Source: Paenibacillus mucilaginosus 3016
GTDB taxonomy: Bacteria; Bacillota; Bacilli; Paenibacillales; NBRC-103111
Direction: 5' to 3'
Assembly (NCBI RefSeq): GCF_000250655.1
Contig: NC_016935.1
Location: forward strand, 6,342,001-6,406,000
DNA length: 64,000 nucleotides
Part shown: positions 25,791 to 35,150 of the stretch, in pieces
How the letters are laid out: every line of letters starts with the position of its first letter
Position numbering within the stretch: the stretch's first letter is position 1
Made by a program: the position numbers and the translations under genes
The notes under the pieces: model-generated
Told to the model about the DNA's origin: nothing
Database searches by the model: none
The model's input: only the letters and a program-made list of their open reading frames with translations

Positions 25791-27074
25791 ATGAAGCTCC
25801 CCTCCCGCCCCATTCGTATCCTCCTCCTCTTCAGCAGCCTGCTCGCCGCGGTGCAGCCGCTTCCTCCGGATTCAGCCTACGCCTGTTCAAGAGGCGAATT
25901 CCCTGCTCCCCTGCAGGAGTATATGGACGCCGACGCCGTCTTCACGGCCGAAGTGATCTCGGACCGGAAAGTCTATTACGGCGGCAGTCCGATGCGCCAG
26001 CTCACCCTGGCTCCGGAGAGTCCCCCCTTTAAAGGCCAGGCTCCCCGGACCGTCTTGACGGCGCTTGACAGCGACCAGTGCGGAGCTTCTGCGGCCACCG
26101 GTGACCGGTATTTGTTTTACTCGCACCGCTCGGGCGGACTCCTTCACCGTATTTCGATCTTTGATATGAAGACGGCCCCCTCTCCCGGCGGACCGGCACC
26201 GGCAGGCCTTCACCAGCCCGCCTCCGCCGCAGGTCATCCCGAGCCGGCGTGGCACCTGTACTACAGGCCCGACGTACGCATCCATGGTGAAAAAGGACCG
26301 CTCCCTACAGAAGGCATGCCGGTGATCTACGATCACTCGCTTTATTTGCCGCTTTCCTTCTACCGCGGTGCTTTCGGGCTGGCCGCCGACTGGCTGCCGG
26401 AGGAGCACACGGTGAGCTTCCGCAGCACCGGTGCGGCCATTTCTACGACAGGGAGCGCCGCCCTTCCGGAAGATGAACATGCTGCGGCGTCCGGCGTTCC
26501 TTTCTTTCCCGGCATCCGGATCGTGTTCGACGGCACGGAAGTGCCGTCCTCCGAGGAGCCCTTCCTGCTCTGCGGCGAGCTGTACGTCCCTCTGCGCCCC
26601 GCAGCGGAGCAGTTCGGCTATGAGGCGGCCTGGACGGACGGGACGGTGGAGCTGTCCCCGCGCGCCCCTTTCGCCAGCGCAGCGGACGCCAAGCTGGCCC
26701 TGAAGCTGGTCTCCGGCCGCATGGACGGCCCCGATCTGGTGATGGAGCAGCTTGGCTCCGAAGGCTTCACCTACCGGATCCCGGAATCAGGGCATGCCGA
26801 AGAGCCCGATGCCCGTATACGTACCGGAAGCTTCAAGGATCTCACGGATCCCGATTCTCCCCTGTACGAACACGGCATCCGGCTGTTCCTGAGCTCCGCG
26901 GAGCGCGAAGCGGAGCTTGCCGTCGACGAAGCGCTGATCAGCCGCCTGCCGCTCGACCCAGTCCTGCGCACCAGGCTAGGGGCGGCGCTGGGGCGGCCGC
27001 TGCCGGAGCTTCCGGCCGGCTGGCTGCTGACCGAAGATCACCTGCCGGCGCCGGCGCGGCCGCTTTCGCCTTAA
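25791..27074 (+). CDS. Secreted protein with NTR/TIMP-like and stalk domains
   Basis: A 427-aa exported protein. The signal peptide ends near SAYAC; residues 30-130 begin ACSRGEFPAPLQEYMDADAV and resemble the TIMP/NTR-like domain found in many Bacillales proteins (paired Cys, FTAEV strand, C in SDQCGA). Residues 160-300 hold two stalk-type segments (PVIYDHSLYLPLSFYRGAFGLAADW and LYVPLRPAAEQFGYEAAW), each a copper-amine-oxidase-N-like unit. The C-terminal 120 residues are acidic and unrecognised. AAAGGAG precedes the ATG. Extracellular, function unknown. Stands alone between terminators. Confidence 0.78.
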   Translation: MKLPSRPIRILLLFSSLLAAVQPLPPDSAYACSRGEFPAPLQEYMDADAVFTAEVISDRKVYYGGSPMRQLTLAPESPPFKGQAPRTVLTALDSDQCGASAATGDRYLFYSHRSGGLLHRISIFDMKTAPSPGGPAPAGLHQPASAAGHPEPAWHLYYRPDVRIHGEKGPLPTEGMPVIYDHSLYLPLSFYRGAFGLAADWLPEEHTVSFRSTGAAISTTGSAALPEDEHAAASGVPFFPGIRIVFDGTEVPSSEEPFLLCGELYVPLRPAAEQFGYEAAWTDGTVELSPRAPFASAADAKLALKLVSGRMDGPDLVMEQLGSEGFTYRIPESGHAEEPDARIRTGSFKDLTDPDSPLYEHGIRLFLSSAEREAELAVDEALISRLPLDPVLRTRLGAALGRPLPELPAGWLLTEDHLPAPARPLSP

Positions 27075-27095
27075 GCCGCACGCAGCGTTTGCCGC

Positions 27096-27935
27096 CTAGG
27101 CTTCCTCTCCGTCAATGCGCCGCTCGAGCCAGGCGACGGCGTCGGCAATCGCATGCTCGTTGTGATGCACGCCGCGGCGCTTCGCTTCGCTCAGCAGGTT
27201 CGGGTGTGCATTCGCCACGGCGATGCCTGTACCGGCCCGGCGGATCATCTCCAGGTCGTTGAGATGGTCGCCGAGCGCAATGGTGTTCTCCCGCGGAATG
27301 TCCAGCATGTCCATCAGGCGTTCCAGCGCATGCCCTTTGGTCGCCCCGAAAGGCAGAATCTCCAGGTACCGGTCGTCGGAGCGGACCCATTCGATCTCGG
27401 CCCCCTGCGTCTGCGCGACGATGGTGTCGGTGTATTCGTCGAGGAGCTCCGGATCCCAGGCGAACAGGATCTTGCTCCATGGCCCCGGCGCTTCGCCCGG
27501 GGAGGAGATCGGCCGCTCCGGGAAGCCTTCGATCCGGCGGTGGCGCTCCGTCATCAGATTGTCCTGCAGGAAGAACGGGATGTCCGCCCCCTGCGGATAA
27601 ATCTCGATGCCGATGCCGGGAAACTTCGACTTCACGCGCTCGAGCACCCCGGCGCATGACACGGGAAGCGTCTGCTCCCATACGTTCTCGCCCCGCTTGA
27701 AGTCATGGATGACCACGCCGTTGTAGAGAATCGCCGGCGCATTGAGCGGCAGCCGGTCGGCATAAGGCTTCGCCGAGGCGGCGATACGGCCGGTCGCCAG
27801 CGTGAAGCGCCCTCCCTGCTCCGTGAACCGCCGGATCGCCGCCTCATTCTCCGGCGAGATCCGCTTCTCGCTGTCGAGCAGCGTACCGTCCATATCCGTC
27901 ACCAGCAGATAGCCGGCAAATTTGTTCCTATCCAT
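27096..27935 (-). CDS. Cof-type HAD-superfamily sugar phosphatase
   Basis: A 279-aa hydrolase. Motif I is LVTDMDGTLLDS (nucleophile and acid/base Asp), motif IV is IALGDHLNDLEM, and the C2-type cap with PWSKILFAW lies between, as in Cof/YidA-like sugar phosphatases. ATG 27935 has GAGAGAGG upstream; a longer frame upstream has no start signal. Predicted to dephosphorylate small sugar phosphates in the cytoplasm; the exact substrate is not identifiable from family level. Confidence 0.9.
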   Translation of the reverse strand: MDRNKFAGYLLVTDMDGTLLDSEKRISPENEAAIRRFTEQGGRFTLATGRIAASAKPYADRLPLNAPAILYNGVVIHDFKRGENVWEQTLPVSCAGVLERVKSKFPGIGIEIYPQGADIPFFLQDNLMTERHRRIEGFPERPISSPGEAPGPWSKILFAWDPELLDEYTDTIVAQTQGAEIEWVRSDDRYLEILPFGATKGHALERLMDMLDIPRENTIALGDHLNDLEMIRRAGTGIAVANAHPNLLSEAKRRGVHHNEHAIADAVAWLERRIDGEEA

Positions 27936-28098
27936 GTCTACATCCTCTCTCTCCGGCACGGGATTCGGCCTCACGGCTTCCCTGCCCTGGGCCTTGTTGT
28001 TTTCCCCGGGGGGGAATGCTATGATGTTGCTTGAGCACGTTTGCAGCATCATGTTGGAAGAACTTTTCGAAGTCCATTCATAGGCAGGTGCATTGATC

Positions 28099-28518
28099 AT
28101 GGCGCAAAGCGCGTATATCAAATTCGTTGACGGTTCCGCCCGCTCCACCCTGACGCTGGACGAATTGAAGGCCCAGCTTGAGCACTACCGGGGCCAGCTC
28201 GCGCAGACCGGACGGCAGCTCGGCTGGGAATACGACGATGCCGGTTTCCCTTATACCATCGAAGAGAAAGCCGAGGGCGGGAACCGCTGGTTCTATCTCA
28301 AAGGCAAGAATCCGCTCTACAAGTACATCGTCATGGGCATCGGCTCGGAGCCGGCCGGTGAGACCGAGCGCCATTATGTCCAGGTTGTGCTTCCCGACGG
28401 CGCCACCCACGGCGACAAGTCGAAGGGCAATGAATTCTGCAAGTATTTCGGGCGTCTCTGGAAGGCTGAGCTGCATCTGTTCAACGGACGCACGATGTAC
28501 TTCAATCCCCGCAAATGA
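28099..28518 (+). CDS. DUF1885 family protein
   Basis: A 139-aa conserved protein of unknown function, recognised by MAQSAYIKFVDGSARSTLTL, LGWEYDDAGFPY and the C-terminal KGNEFCKYFGRLWKAELHLF. ATG 28099 has GGCAGGTG upstream. No signal peptide or membrane segment. Similar genes occur across Bacillales. It stands alone, divergent from the HAD gene. No function is proposed. Confidence 0.8.
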   Translation: MAQSAYIKFVDGSARSTLTLDELKAQLEHYRGQLAQTGRQLGWEYDDAGFPYTIEEKAEGGNRWFYLKGKNPLYKYIVMGIGSEPAGETERHYVQVVLPDGATHGDKSKGNEFCKYFGRLWKAELHLFNGRTMYFNPRK

Positions 28519-28625
28519 TCAGCGACTCGGGCCCGCTCCGGCCCGTGACACAGCCCTGCTTCAAGGCGTCCGGTCCCCGGCGTGCCTCAGGCAGGGCTAT
28601 TGACATCAACGCCTTCCGCTCCGCA

Positions 28626-28668
28626 CGAAAAACCCTTCCCGCCCACGAATGCGTGAACAAGAAGGGTC
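28626..28668 (-). terminator. Terminator for yrzB, minus strand
   Basis: On the minus strand ACCCTTC...GAAGGGT closes a longer imperfect stem and is followed by TTTTTC. The gap 28519-28625 holds nothing else. Confidence 0.65.
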
Positions 28669-28683
28669 TTCAGACCATATCAG

Positions 28684-28977
28684 TTAGGGCTGCTCTTGTT
28701 CTTCTACAATCTCATTGTAGATAGCAACAACGCGATCCCACTCTTCTTCGTCTTCAATGCTTGCCAAGAAAGCTTCACCGTCTTCTTCCTCGATGCGGAA
28801 GATGACTCCGTCAGCCTCCACGTCATTGCGATCAAGAAGGACCGCATAAGCACGGTCGTTCGCTTCGAAGGTATATACCATCACCATCTCATGCTCTACA
28901 CCGTCTTGGTCGGTTACGATAAAAATATCATCTTCATGATCATGGTCGCAGGAAGCGTCATGGATGTGATCGCTCAT
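28684..28977 (-). CDS. yrzB: DUF1292/YrzB family acidic protein
   Basis: A 97-aa acidic protein with the DUF1292 pattern DDIFIVTDQDGVEHEMVMVY and FEANDRAYAVLLDRNDV followed by GVIFRIEEEDGEAFLASIED. The His/Asp-rich N-terminus (HIHDASCDHDHEDD) is a common extra. In Bacillus the homologue lies in the alaS-yrrL-yrrK-yrzB cluster; that context is not preserved here. Function unknown. Confidence 0.88.
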   Translation of the reverse strand: MSDHIHDASCDHDHEDDIFIVTDQDGVEHEMVMVYTFEANDRAYAVLLDRNDVEADGVIFRIEEEDGEAFLASIEDEEEWDRVVAIYNEIVEEQEQP

Positions 28978-29082
28978 GGGGAAAACCTCATTTCGTCATT
29001 TAATTGAATGCTTCCCCCGTATCGTACCATGTGCCGTCCGCTCAAGTCAATGAAGACGGGCCCTGCAAGGGCCTCTGCGGCC

Positions 29083-29697
29083 TTATTCCGACGCGATTGT
29101 CTTCTCCGAAACGACGGTGTAGGCTCCGCCTTCGTCGGTCTGAATCGCGAATTTGACCTTGTAGCTGCCGGCTTCTTCGAAGGCTACATCGAACGGCCAC
29201 GTGTACCAGAAACTCTCACGCTGGCCGACCACCGGCTTTTCATGAACTTGAACCTCCTCGCCGCTCGGGGATACGATCGAGAGCTTGAACGCCGTAATCG
29301 GCGTCGTCAGAGAGTCCACCTGCGCCACGACGGCGAATTCCAGGCTGTCCCCCTTCTTCACTTTGCCGAAAGGCTGCTCGATCGAGTAATCGTTGCTGAT
29401 CTTCTTCGCCACAAACATATGCACGTTCGGTTTGTATATCGCAACGGTTTTGTTGGCGTCATCCCACTTCACCAGCGCCTGCAGCGAATCGGACAAGACG
29501 CGGACCGGGAACACCGTACTGCCTTTAATCAGAAAAGCGGGCGCCTCATTCTCACTGAAGGACTGTTCCGCATCATTAATCAATACTCTGGCTTTCGCGA
29601 AGCCTTCGTAATCGCCCCATAAGGAGCTGGCCACTGCCCCCGCTGTCCCGAACAGGGATAACGACAGCACCAGCGTCAGCAAGCGCGGCACTTTCAT
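29083..29697 (-). CDS. Secreted stalk-domain protein, short
   Basis: A 204-aa exported protein. Signal peptide 1-26 (LLTLVLSLSLFGTAGAVASS), then a stalk domain (RVLINDAEQSFSENEAPAFL, FPVRVLSDSLQALVKW, TVAIYKP) at about residues 35-90, then a C-terminal Ig-like segment (AFKLSIVSPSGEEVQVHEKP, GSYKVKFAIQT). GGAGG nine bases before ATG 29697. Third stalk-domain protein in the first half of the window. Function unknown. Confidence 0.8.
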   Translation of the reverse strand: MKVPRLLTLVLSLSLFGTAGAVASSLWGDYEGFAKARVLINDAEQSFSENEAPAFLIKGSTVFPVRVLSDSLQALVKWDDANKTVAIYKPNVHMFVAKKISNDYSIEQPFGKVKKGDSLEFAVVAQVDSLTTPITAFKLSIVSPSGEEVQVHEKPVVGQRESFWYTWPFDVAFEEAGSYKVKFAIQTDEGGAYTVVSEKTIASE

Positions 29698-30187
29698 TTC
29701 GAGCAACCTCCATCATGTTTGGCATATCTGCTAGGTTATACTCCGGCCGTCCGCAAGAGTTGCGCGGATTCTTAAGAATTTCGTTTAAAAAAATATGGAA
29801 GCTCCTCAAGATGTAGTAGGTCTTCACGTTTCCGGGGACTTTTCAAACAAAATATGGTAACCCCATATTACAGCAGCAGAGCGAATGCACTCATCCCCGT
29901 CCTATAAATTTGACCAAGAATGACGAAGGCTGGGTTTTCCCGGGAAATAATATCGGATGATGCCGGCCCTGGAGCCTCCGTTTTGTGGTAAATTTCTCAT
30001 TGAAGGAAAGCCTCCCGGCAGGTAAGATGGAGCGTAAGAAAAAATGCAGGGCTGCCAGCCCTATCCAGGGAGTGTAAGATCAAGCGCCCGGCCCCCCCAT
30101 GATCATCATCAAGTTCCATGCCGGAACGCGAGAGCCGTGGTATACAGTTAGATGAGAGACAGAACATAGAGAGCGGAGGAAACACCC

Positions 30188-30928
30188 TTGAGTCTGACGA
30201 TCCGGATGATCGGAACGGGAAGTGCTTTTGCAAAGAAATACTTCAATAATAATGCGCTGGTGGACGCGGCCGGCGGACGTCTGCTGATCGATTGCGGGGT
30301 GACCGCTCCGCATGCGCTCCACGCCCTGCGCATTCCGCTGGATACGCTGGATGCCGTGCTCATCTCCCATATTCACGCGGACCACATCGGCGGACTGGAG
30401 GAGCTCGCCTTCCAGCTGCTCTACATCCATAAGCGCAAAATCAAACTGCTCATTGCGGACACCCTCGTCGACGTGCTGTGGAACCATTCCCTGCGCGGCG
30501 GTCTTGAGAACCGGGAGGACGGTCTGGCCGGGCTTCATGATTACTTCGAGGTCATTCCTCTGCAGGAGGGCGTACCTTATTCCCCCTTCGACGGGCTCCG
30601 CCTGAAGCTGCTGCGGACCGCGCACATCCCGAACAAAGCGAGCTATTCCATCCTCCTTGGCGATTCGGTCTTCTACAGCGCGGATGCACGTTTCGATGCG
30701 GGACTGCTGCATTCGCTCCATGCGCAGGGAGTCCGGCATATTCTCCATGACTGCCAGCTGTTCTCCCCGGGGACGGTGCACGCCTCGCTCGACGAGCTGC
30801 TCACACTGCCGGAGGAGCTGCAGGAGAAGGTGCTCCTGATGCATTACGGCGACAATATGCCCGAGTATATGGGCCGGACCGGACGCATGGCCTTCATGGA
30901 GCAGGGCCGCGTCTATCCCCTTAACTAG
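30188..30928 (+). CDS. MBL-fold metallo-hydrolase
   Basis: A 246-aa metallo-beta-lactamase-fold enzyme. TTG start with GGAGG eight bases upstream. The zinc motif is ISHIHADHIGGLEE (HxHxDH), then HIPNKASYSILLGDSVFYSAD (third ligand region) and LMHYGDNM near the end. RNase Z-like or phosphodiesterase activity is typical; substrate cannot be fixed. The preceding gap 29698-30187 has only a 7-bp palindrome AATATGG/CCATATT at 29851-29869. Confidence 0.85.
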   Translation: MSLTIRMIGTGSAFAKKYFNNNALVDAAGGRLLIDCGVTAPHALHALRIPLDTLDAVLISHIHADHIGGLEELAFQLLYIHKRKIKLLIADTLVDVLWNHSLRGGLENREDGLAGLHDYFEVIPLQEGVPYSPFDGLRLKLLRTAHIPNKASYSILLGDSVFYSADARFDAGLLHSLHAQGVRHILHDCQLFSPGTVHASLDELLTLPEELQEKVLLMHYGDNMPEYMGRTGRMAFMEQGRVYPLN

Positions 30929-31203
30929 GCGGCAGTCCACTTGTCCTTGGCACAGTCCTTTGAAATTGCCCAAGGGCCGATTGGGCCTTCCCGCTGTGCT
31001 CCCCTCGGACGCATCTCCGCTTGACTCGCCCGGGACCCTCTGCCTGAGCGGGTTCTTCCTTCCTATTCCTTGCCCGAACGCTGCGGCCGAATCCTCCCGC
31101 CGCACGGCCGGCGCGGATTCCATAGATGCTGCCCGGTTCTGCTCCGGCCTCGCCCCGGTCGGGACGCCTTCCCTGCTCTCGTATAGCGTTAAGCCCTGCA
31201 CCC

Positions 31204-31227
31204 AGCCCGTTCCCTGTTCGGGCTTTT
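31204..31227 (+). terminator. Weak terminator in the gap before arginase
   Basis: AGCCCG/CGGGCT stem followed by TTTTT. The gap 30929-31444 otherwise has only an internal hairpin GCCCAA/TTGGGC at about 30969 and no supportable gene. Confidence 0.5.
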
Positions 31228-31444
31228 TGGCATGCACACCTTCCCCCCAGCTTCCATACAATGGCATGACCATGAGATGCAGACAGCCTTTTTCCAAATC
31301 GTAAGCGTCTTCATTCTGACGATAAAGTCTCTTTCGGCAGACAACCCGAATAGACTGTAGCAGTGGAGGCTTCTGCCGCTATGCACCCGGGGGCCGTCTC
31401 ATCCCGCCGGGTTCCCACCCAAGCTCGACAGGAGGTTATGTATC

Positions 31445-32359
31445 ATGAGCGCAGTAAAGGACATCTCTGTCCTGTGTGTCCCCTTTGATCTTGGGGCCGG
31501 ACGCAAGGGCGTACGCCTCGGGCCGCATGCCATCCTCCAAGCCGGACTCGAACGCCGGCTGCGCGGGCTGGGCCTCCAGGTGGAGGTGCTGCAGCCGTTC
31601 CCTGTACCGCAGGCCGGCATATCCGAGCCCGCCGTCCGGACGGAAGAGGCCCTGCTCCACCTGGATGAGGTCGCCGGACTGAACGAGCTGCTGGCCCAGG
31701 CCGTCTGGGGCATTCTCGGGCGGGGACGGTTCCCGCTCGTGCTCGGCGGAGACCACAGCATCGCCATCGGCACGCTCGCCGGCATCGCGCCGCACCTCAA
31801 GAACCCCGGTGTGATCTGGTTCGACGCCCATTCGGATCTCAATACCCCCGAGACCAGTCCGTCCGGCAACATCCACGGCATGTCCCTTGCGGCCGCTCTC
31901 GGCCTTGGGCATGACCGGCTCGTGCGGATCGGCGGGATTACCCCGAAGATCAAACCGGAGCACACGGTCATCATCGGTGCCAGGTCGCTCGATCCCGGGG
32001 AGAAGGAGAGAATCCGGTCGCTGGGCATCCGCTGCTTCACGATGCACGAGATCGACAGGATGGGGATCTCCCGCGTCATGGAAGAAGCCCTGCACATCGC
32101 AGGTGCCGGAACGGACGGCATCCACGTCTCCTTCGACATCGACAGCATGGACCCCGGCGAAGCCCCCGGCACCGGCACCCCCGTACGCGGAGGACTCAGC
32201 TACCGCGAAGCGCACTGCGCGCTCGAGATGCTGTCCGAATCGGGCCTGGTCCGCTCGGCCGAGGTCGTGGAAGTGAATCCGGTGCTCGATACCGACAATA
32301 AAACCGCCCGGCTGGCGGCCGAACTCATGGGCTCGCTGCTCGGCCAGCGAATCTTATAG
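31445..32359 (+). CDS. rocF: Arginase (agmatinase/ureohydrolase family)
   Basis: A 304-aa manganese enzyme that hydrolyses arginine to ornithine and urea. The metal motifs are VLGGDHS (H104), WFDAHSDLNTPETSPSG (D127, H129, D131) and SFDIDSMDP (D231, D233); the DAHSDLNTP stretch with GNIHGM marks arginase rather than agmatinase. AGGAGG precedes the ATG. The arginine decarboxylase gene lies 6 kb upstream, so two competing arginine-consuming routes are close together. It is monocistronic. Confidence 0.93.
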   Translation: MSAVKDISVLCVPFDLGAGRKGVRLGPHAILQAGLERRLRGLGLQVEVLQPFPVPQAGISEPAVRTEEALLHLDEVAGLNELLAQAVWGILGRGRFPLVLGGDHSIAIGTLAGIAPHLKNPGVIWFDAHSDLNTPETSPSGNIHGMSLAAALGLGHDRLVRIGGITPKIKPEHTVIIGARSLDPGEKERIRSLGIRCFTMHEIDRMGISRVMEEALHIAGAGTDGIHVSFDIDSMDPGEAPGTGTPVRGGLSYREAHCALEMLSESGLVRSAEVVEVNPVLDTDNKTARLAAELMGSLLGQRIL

Positions 32360-32454
32360 AACAAACCGGCGCCGTTTCCCCAAAGTACCGTCTGCCTTTC
32401 CCCGCATAAAGCGAAGCTCTCCCGGGCATGCTACTCTACCAGGAGGCGATACCT

Positions 32455-32688
32455 ATGGAATCCCCTAAAGAACAAGTCGTAGCCGTACGCAAGAACGGCG
32501 ACGGCGACATTGTGGAACTGAAGCTGTCCAGCGGCCAGGTGGTCGATTACCTCGAAGCCCAGGCCATGGCGAAGAGCGGGCAGATCGCAAACGTGAACGT
32601 ATTCCGCGGACGCGACGGCGATGAGCATCTGCGCTCCAATGCGGATGGCGACCCGAGCAATAACCTGGATAACCTGCCGGGCTTCTAG
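32455..32688 (+). CDS. DUF3892 family small protein
   Basis: A 77-aa protein of the DUF3892 family: QVVAVRKNGDGDIVELKLS, then VDYLEAQAMAKSGQIANVNV and the acidic NADGDPSNNLDNLPGF end. AGGAGG before the ATG; a terminator follows. Small beta-rich cytoplasmic protein, function unknown; common in Bacillales. Confidence 0.85.
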   Translation: MESPKEQVVAVRKNGDGDIVELKLSSGQVVDYLEAQAMAKSGQIANVNVFRGRDGDEHLRSNADGDPSNNLDNLPGF

Positions 32689-32718
32689 CCCTTGGCATAC
32701 GCGGCTTGCCTGTTCGAG

Positions 32719-32755
32719 ACAGCCGGAAGGACACGATCCTTCCGGCTGTTTTTTT
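32719..32755 (+). terminator. Terminator after DUF3892 gene
   Basis: Perfect 12-bp stem ACAGCCGGAAGG/CCTTCCGGCTGT with a seven-base loop, then six T residues. The gap 32756-33135 shows no gene. Confidence 0.9.
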
Positions 32756-33135
32756 GTATTTTGCGTCCCTGCGTATAACCCTTCCGCCGATGTACGCCTA
32801 CGTCCTTGCGTCCGCCCTGAACGAAAGCCCCTCCTTCTCCCGCAAACCGCAAGTGCCCACATATTCCGCAGCATTAGGAATGCATTCTCTGCATTCCCTT
32901 TTCACTATGTCTTCTAGGTTTCCCCCCACACACATACAAGCTGCCTTTTCCTGAGAAAGATGGTCATCATCTCCTTCCCTGCCCTGCCTTCGCTCCCCCG
33001 CCAGAACCTCCCTGAACTTTGCCTCTTCACAATCTTTTTGCCGCTGTCGATAAAAGTACCCGTGAGTTATTTACGAACACAACGACCGCTGCAGTCATCC
33101 GCTGCTTCCATCCCTAAACTTCCAGGAGGATACAG

Positions 33136-34839
33136 ATGAAAAATTTGAAAGTCAGTGTCAAACTGCTGATTCTTACCGTATTGTCCATTCTGATCATTAT
33201 CGGCATCGGCACCTTCGGCTATAACGCAACCGGCGACATGTCCCATGCTTCTTCCTCCATGTACGGGGACAACCTGGTGCCGATCTCCACGACGGCCCAG
33301 ATCCGGATCAACAACCGGGCCATTGATACTTCCGTACTCGAGCTTATGCTGACGACAGACCCTGCGAGAAACGAGAGCCTGAACAAGAACATCCAGGACC
33401 GTGCCAAAAAGAACCAGGAGCTCACAGACGAGGTCGCATCCATGCTTAGATCGGAGGAGCAGCTCAAGATCTTTGCAAGCTTCAAAGAGCAGCTGCCTAC
33501 TTATTCCGCTTCTACCAAGAAGGTCATCGATCTCGCCATGGCCAATCTGAATGAGGAAGCCTATGCGATCTACGTCCAGGAAACGTCTGTTCTTCGTGAG
33601 AAACTGAATGCAACGGCGTCGGAGCTCACCGAAGCTCTCCAGAAGGAAGCCGCGGCGAATAACGCCAACACGCTCCAATTGTCCGGCTTCATTCAGACCT
33701 TGAACCTCACGGTGGTCATTGTCTCCACGCTACTGTTCCTTGGCATGGGCTTCTACATCTCCCGGCTCATTACGCGTCCGCTGCGCTCCATTCAGGAGCT
33801 GATGGCCCAGGCGGAGAACGGCGACCTTACGGTGCAGGGCACCTACCATTCCAAGGATGAAATCGGGCAGCTGACGGGCTCGTTCAACACGATGGTCCGC
33901 GGACTTCGCGAGCTGGTCACGAAGATCAGTGACCAGGCCATGACCCTGTCCGCTTCTTCGGAGGAACTGACCGCAAGCAGCGAGCAGACGGTCCGCGCCT
34001 CGGAGCATATCGCTTCGGCTACGGGCGAGATGGCGGCAGGCTTCGATACGCAGGTGCGCACCGTGGCGGCGGCTTCCCGCTCCGTCGAGAGCATGCACGT
34101 CAAATTCACGGATATTGAAGAAAATGGTTCCGAAATGGCCCAGCTCGTGGGCAGCGCCGCTTCGGCAACCGATCAGGGCGTCCACGCGGTAAGCTCCATT
34201 CTCCGTCAAATGGGCGAGATCGAGAGCAGCGTATCGGAAACGCAGCAGCGAATCCTTACGCTCGGCGAGCGCACCGAACAGATCGGCACCTTCGTAACGA
34301 CGATTAACGAGATTGCAAGACAGACCAACCTGCTGGCCCTGAACGCTTCTATTGAAGCTTCGCGGGCCGGGGATGCCGGACGCGGCTTTGCCGTCGTCGC
34401 GGAAGAGATCCGCAAGCTCGCCGACGCTACCAGCCAGTCCTCCAAGCAGATCGCTGATATTATTACCGGCGTTCAGGCGGAGAGCCACCGTGCAGTGGAG
34501 TCCATGAACCGCGGCGCCGAGCGCGTCGAGCAGGGCGTGAAGCAGAGCGGAGAAGTATCCGACGCGTTCGAGTCGATCGATACCGCCATCCGCCGCGTAA
34601 GCGAGAAGGTGCATGCCGTAGAAGCCGCGATCCGTGCGGTTGCCGCCGAATCCCGTGCCATTACGGAAGCGATGGAACAGGTGAACTCCGTATCGGAGCA
34701 GGGCGCCGCCAGCATCCAGCAGACGACCGCCGCCAGCGAAGAGCAGCTGTCCACTATGGAGGAGGTTGCCGGCTCCGCCCGTTCCCTGGCTCAGCTCGCC
34801 GAAGAGCTGCAGCACACCCTCTCCCGCTTCCGGGTGTAA
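33136..34839 (+). CDS. Methyl-accepting chemotaxis protein
   Basis: A 567-aa transmembrane chemoreceptor. Membrane helix at 10-27 (LLILTVLSILIIIGIGTFGY), an extracellular four-helix bundle sensor (about 30-190), a second helix near 200-218, a HAMP domain (RLITRPLRSIQELMAQAENG) and a long cytoplasmic signalling bundle with the hairpin tip EIARQTNLLALNASIEASRA where CheA and CheW bind. GGAGG before the ATG. Ligand not identifiable. A terminator follows; it is a lone receptor, not in a che operon. Confidence 0.95.
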   Translation: MKNLKVSVKLLILTVLSILIIIGIGTFGYNATGDMSHASSSMYGDNLVPISTTAQIRINNRAIDTSVLELMLTTDPARNESLNKNIQDRAKKNQELTDEVASMLRSEEQLKIFASFKEQLPTYSASTKKVIDLAMANLNEEAYAIYVQETSVLREKLNATASELTEALQKEAAANNANTLQLSGFIQTLNLTVVIVSTLLFLGMGFYISRLITRPLRSIQELMAQAENGDLTVQGTYHSKDEIGQLTGSFNTMVRGLRELVTKISDQAMTLSASSEELTASSEQTVRASEHIASATGEMAAGFDTQVRTVAAASRSVESMHVKFTDIEENGSEMAQLVGSAASATDQGVHAVSSILRQMGEIESSVSETQQRILTLGERTEQIGTFVTTINEIARQTNLLALNASIEASRAGDAGRGFAVVAEEIRKLADATSQSSKQIADIITGVQAESHRAVESMNRGAERVEQGVKQSGEVSDAFESIDTAIRRVSEKVHAVEAAIRAVAAESRAITEAMEQVNSVSEQGAASIQQTTAASEEQLSTMEEVAGSARSLAQLAEELQHTLSRFRV

Positions 34840-34857
34840 TCTTCATCTTCCTTGCCA

Positions 34858-34888
34858 GACCTGTACGCCCCCGCGTACAGGTCTTTTT
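34858..34888 (+). terminator. Terminator after chemoreceptor gene
   Basis: GACCTGTACGC/GCGTACAGGTC with a short C-rich loop, then TTTTT. The gap 34889-35150 has no supportable gene. Confidence 0.88.
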
Positions 34889-35150
34889 GCAAATCTAAGA
34901 ATTTAGATCTCTCCGCGGCTCAGGTGGAGCGAACCGCCAAAAAAGAAAGTGCTTGACAGGGAGATGCTGGCAGGATTTTAGGGCCGGGCACAGAATTTTT
35001 GTTTAAAGTAAAGGTACTGGGTGCACCTTCAGCATGAAGAAAGAGCCACACTCCCCCCGAGGCTCCCTTGTACCGCCGCCGCCGATTGAACGGGTACCTG
35101 AAGTCTAACCGCGAACAAAGAATACACAACACCGGGAGTTGGAGTACCGA

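Noticed and set aside
33040..33135. Possible sigma-D promoter (GTCGATAA) before the chemoreceptor gene
   Set aside because: No TAAA at the required spacing upstream, so support is too weak.
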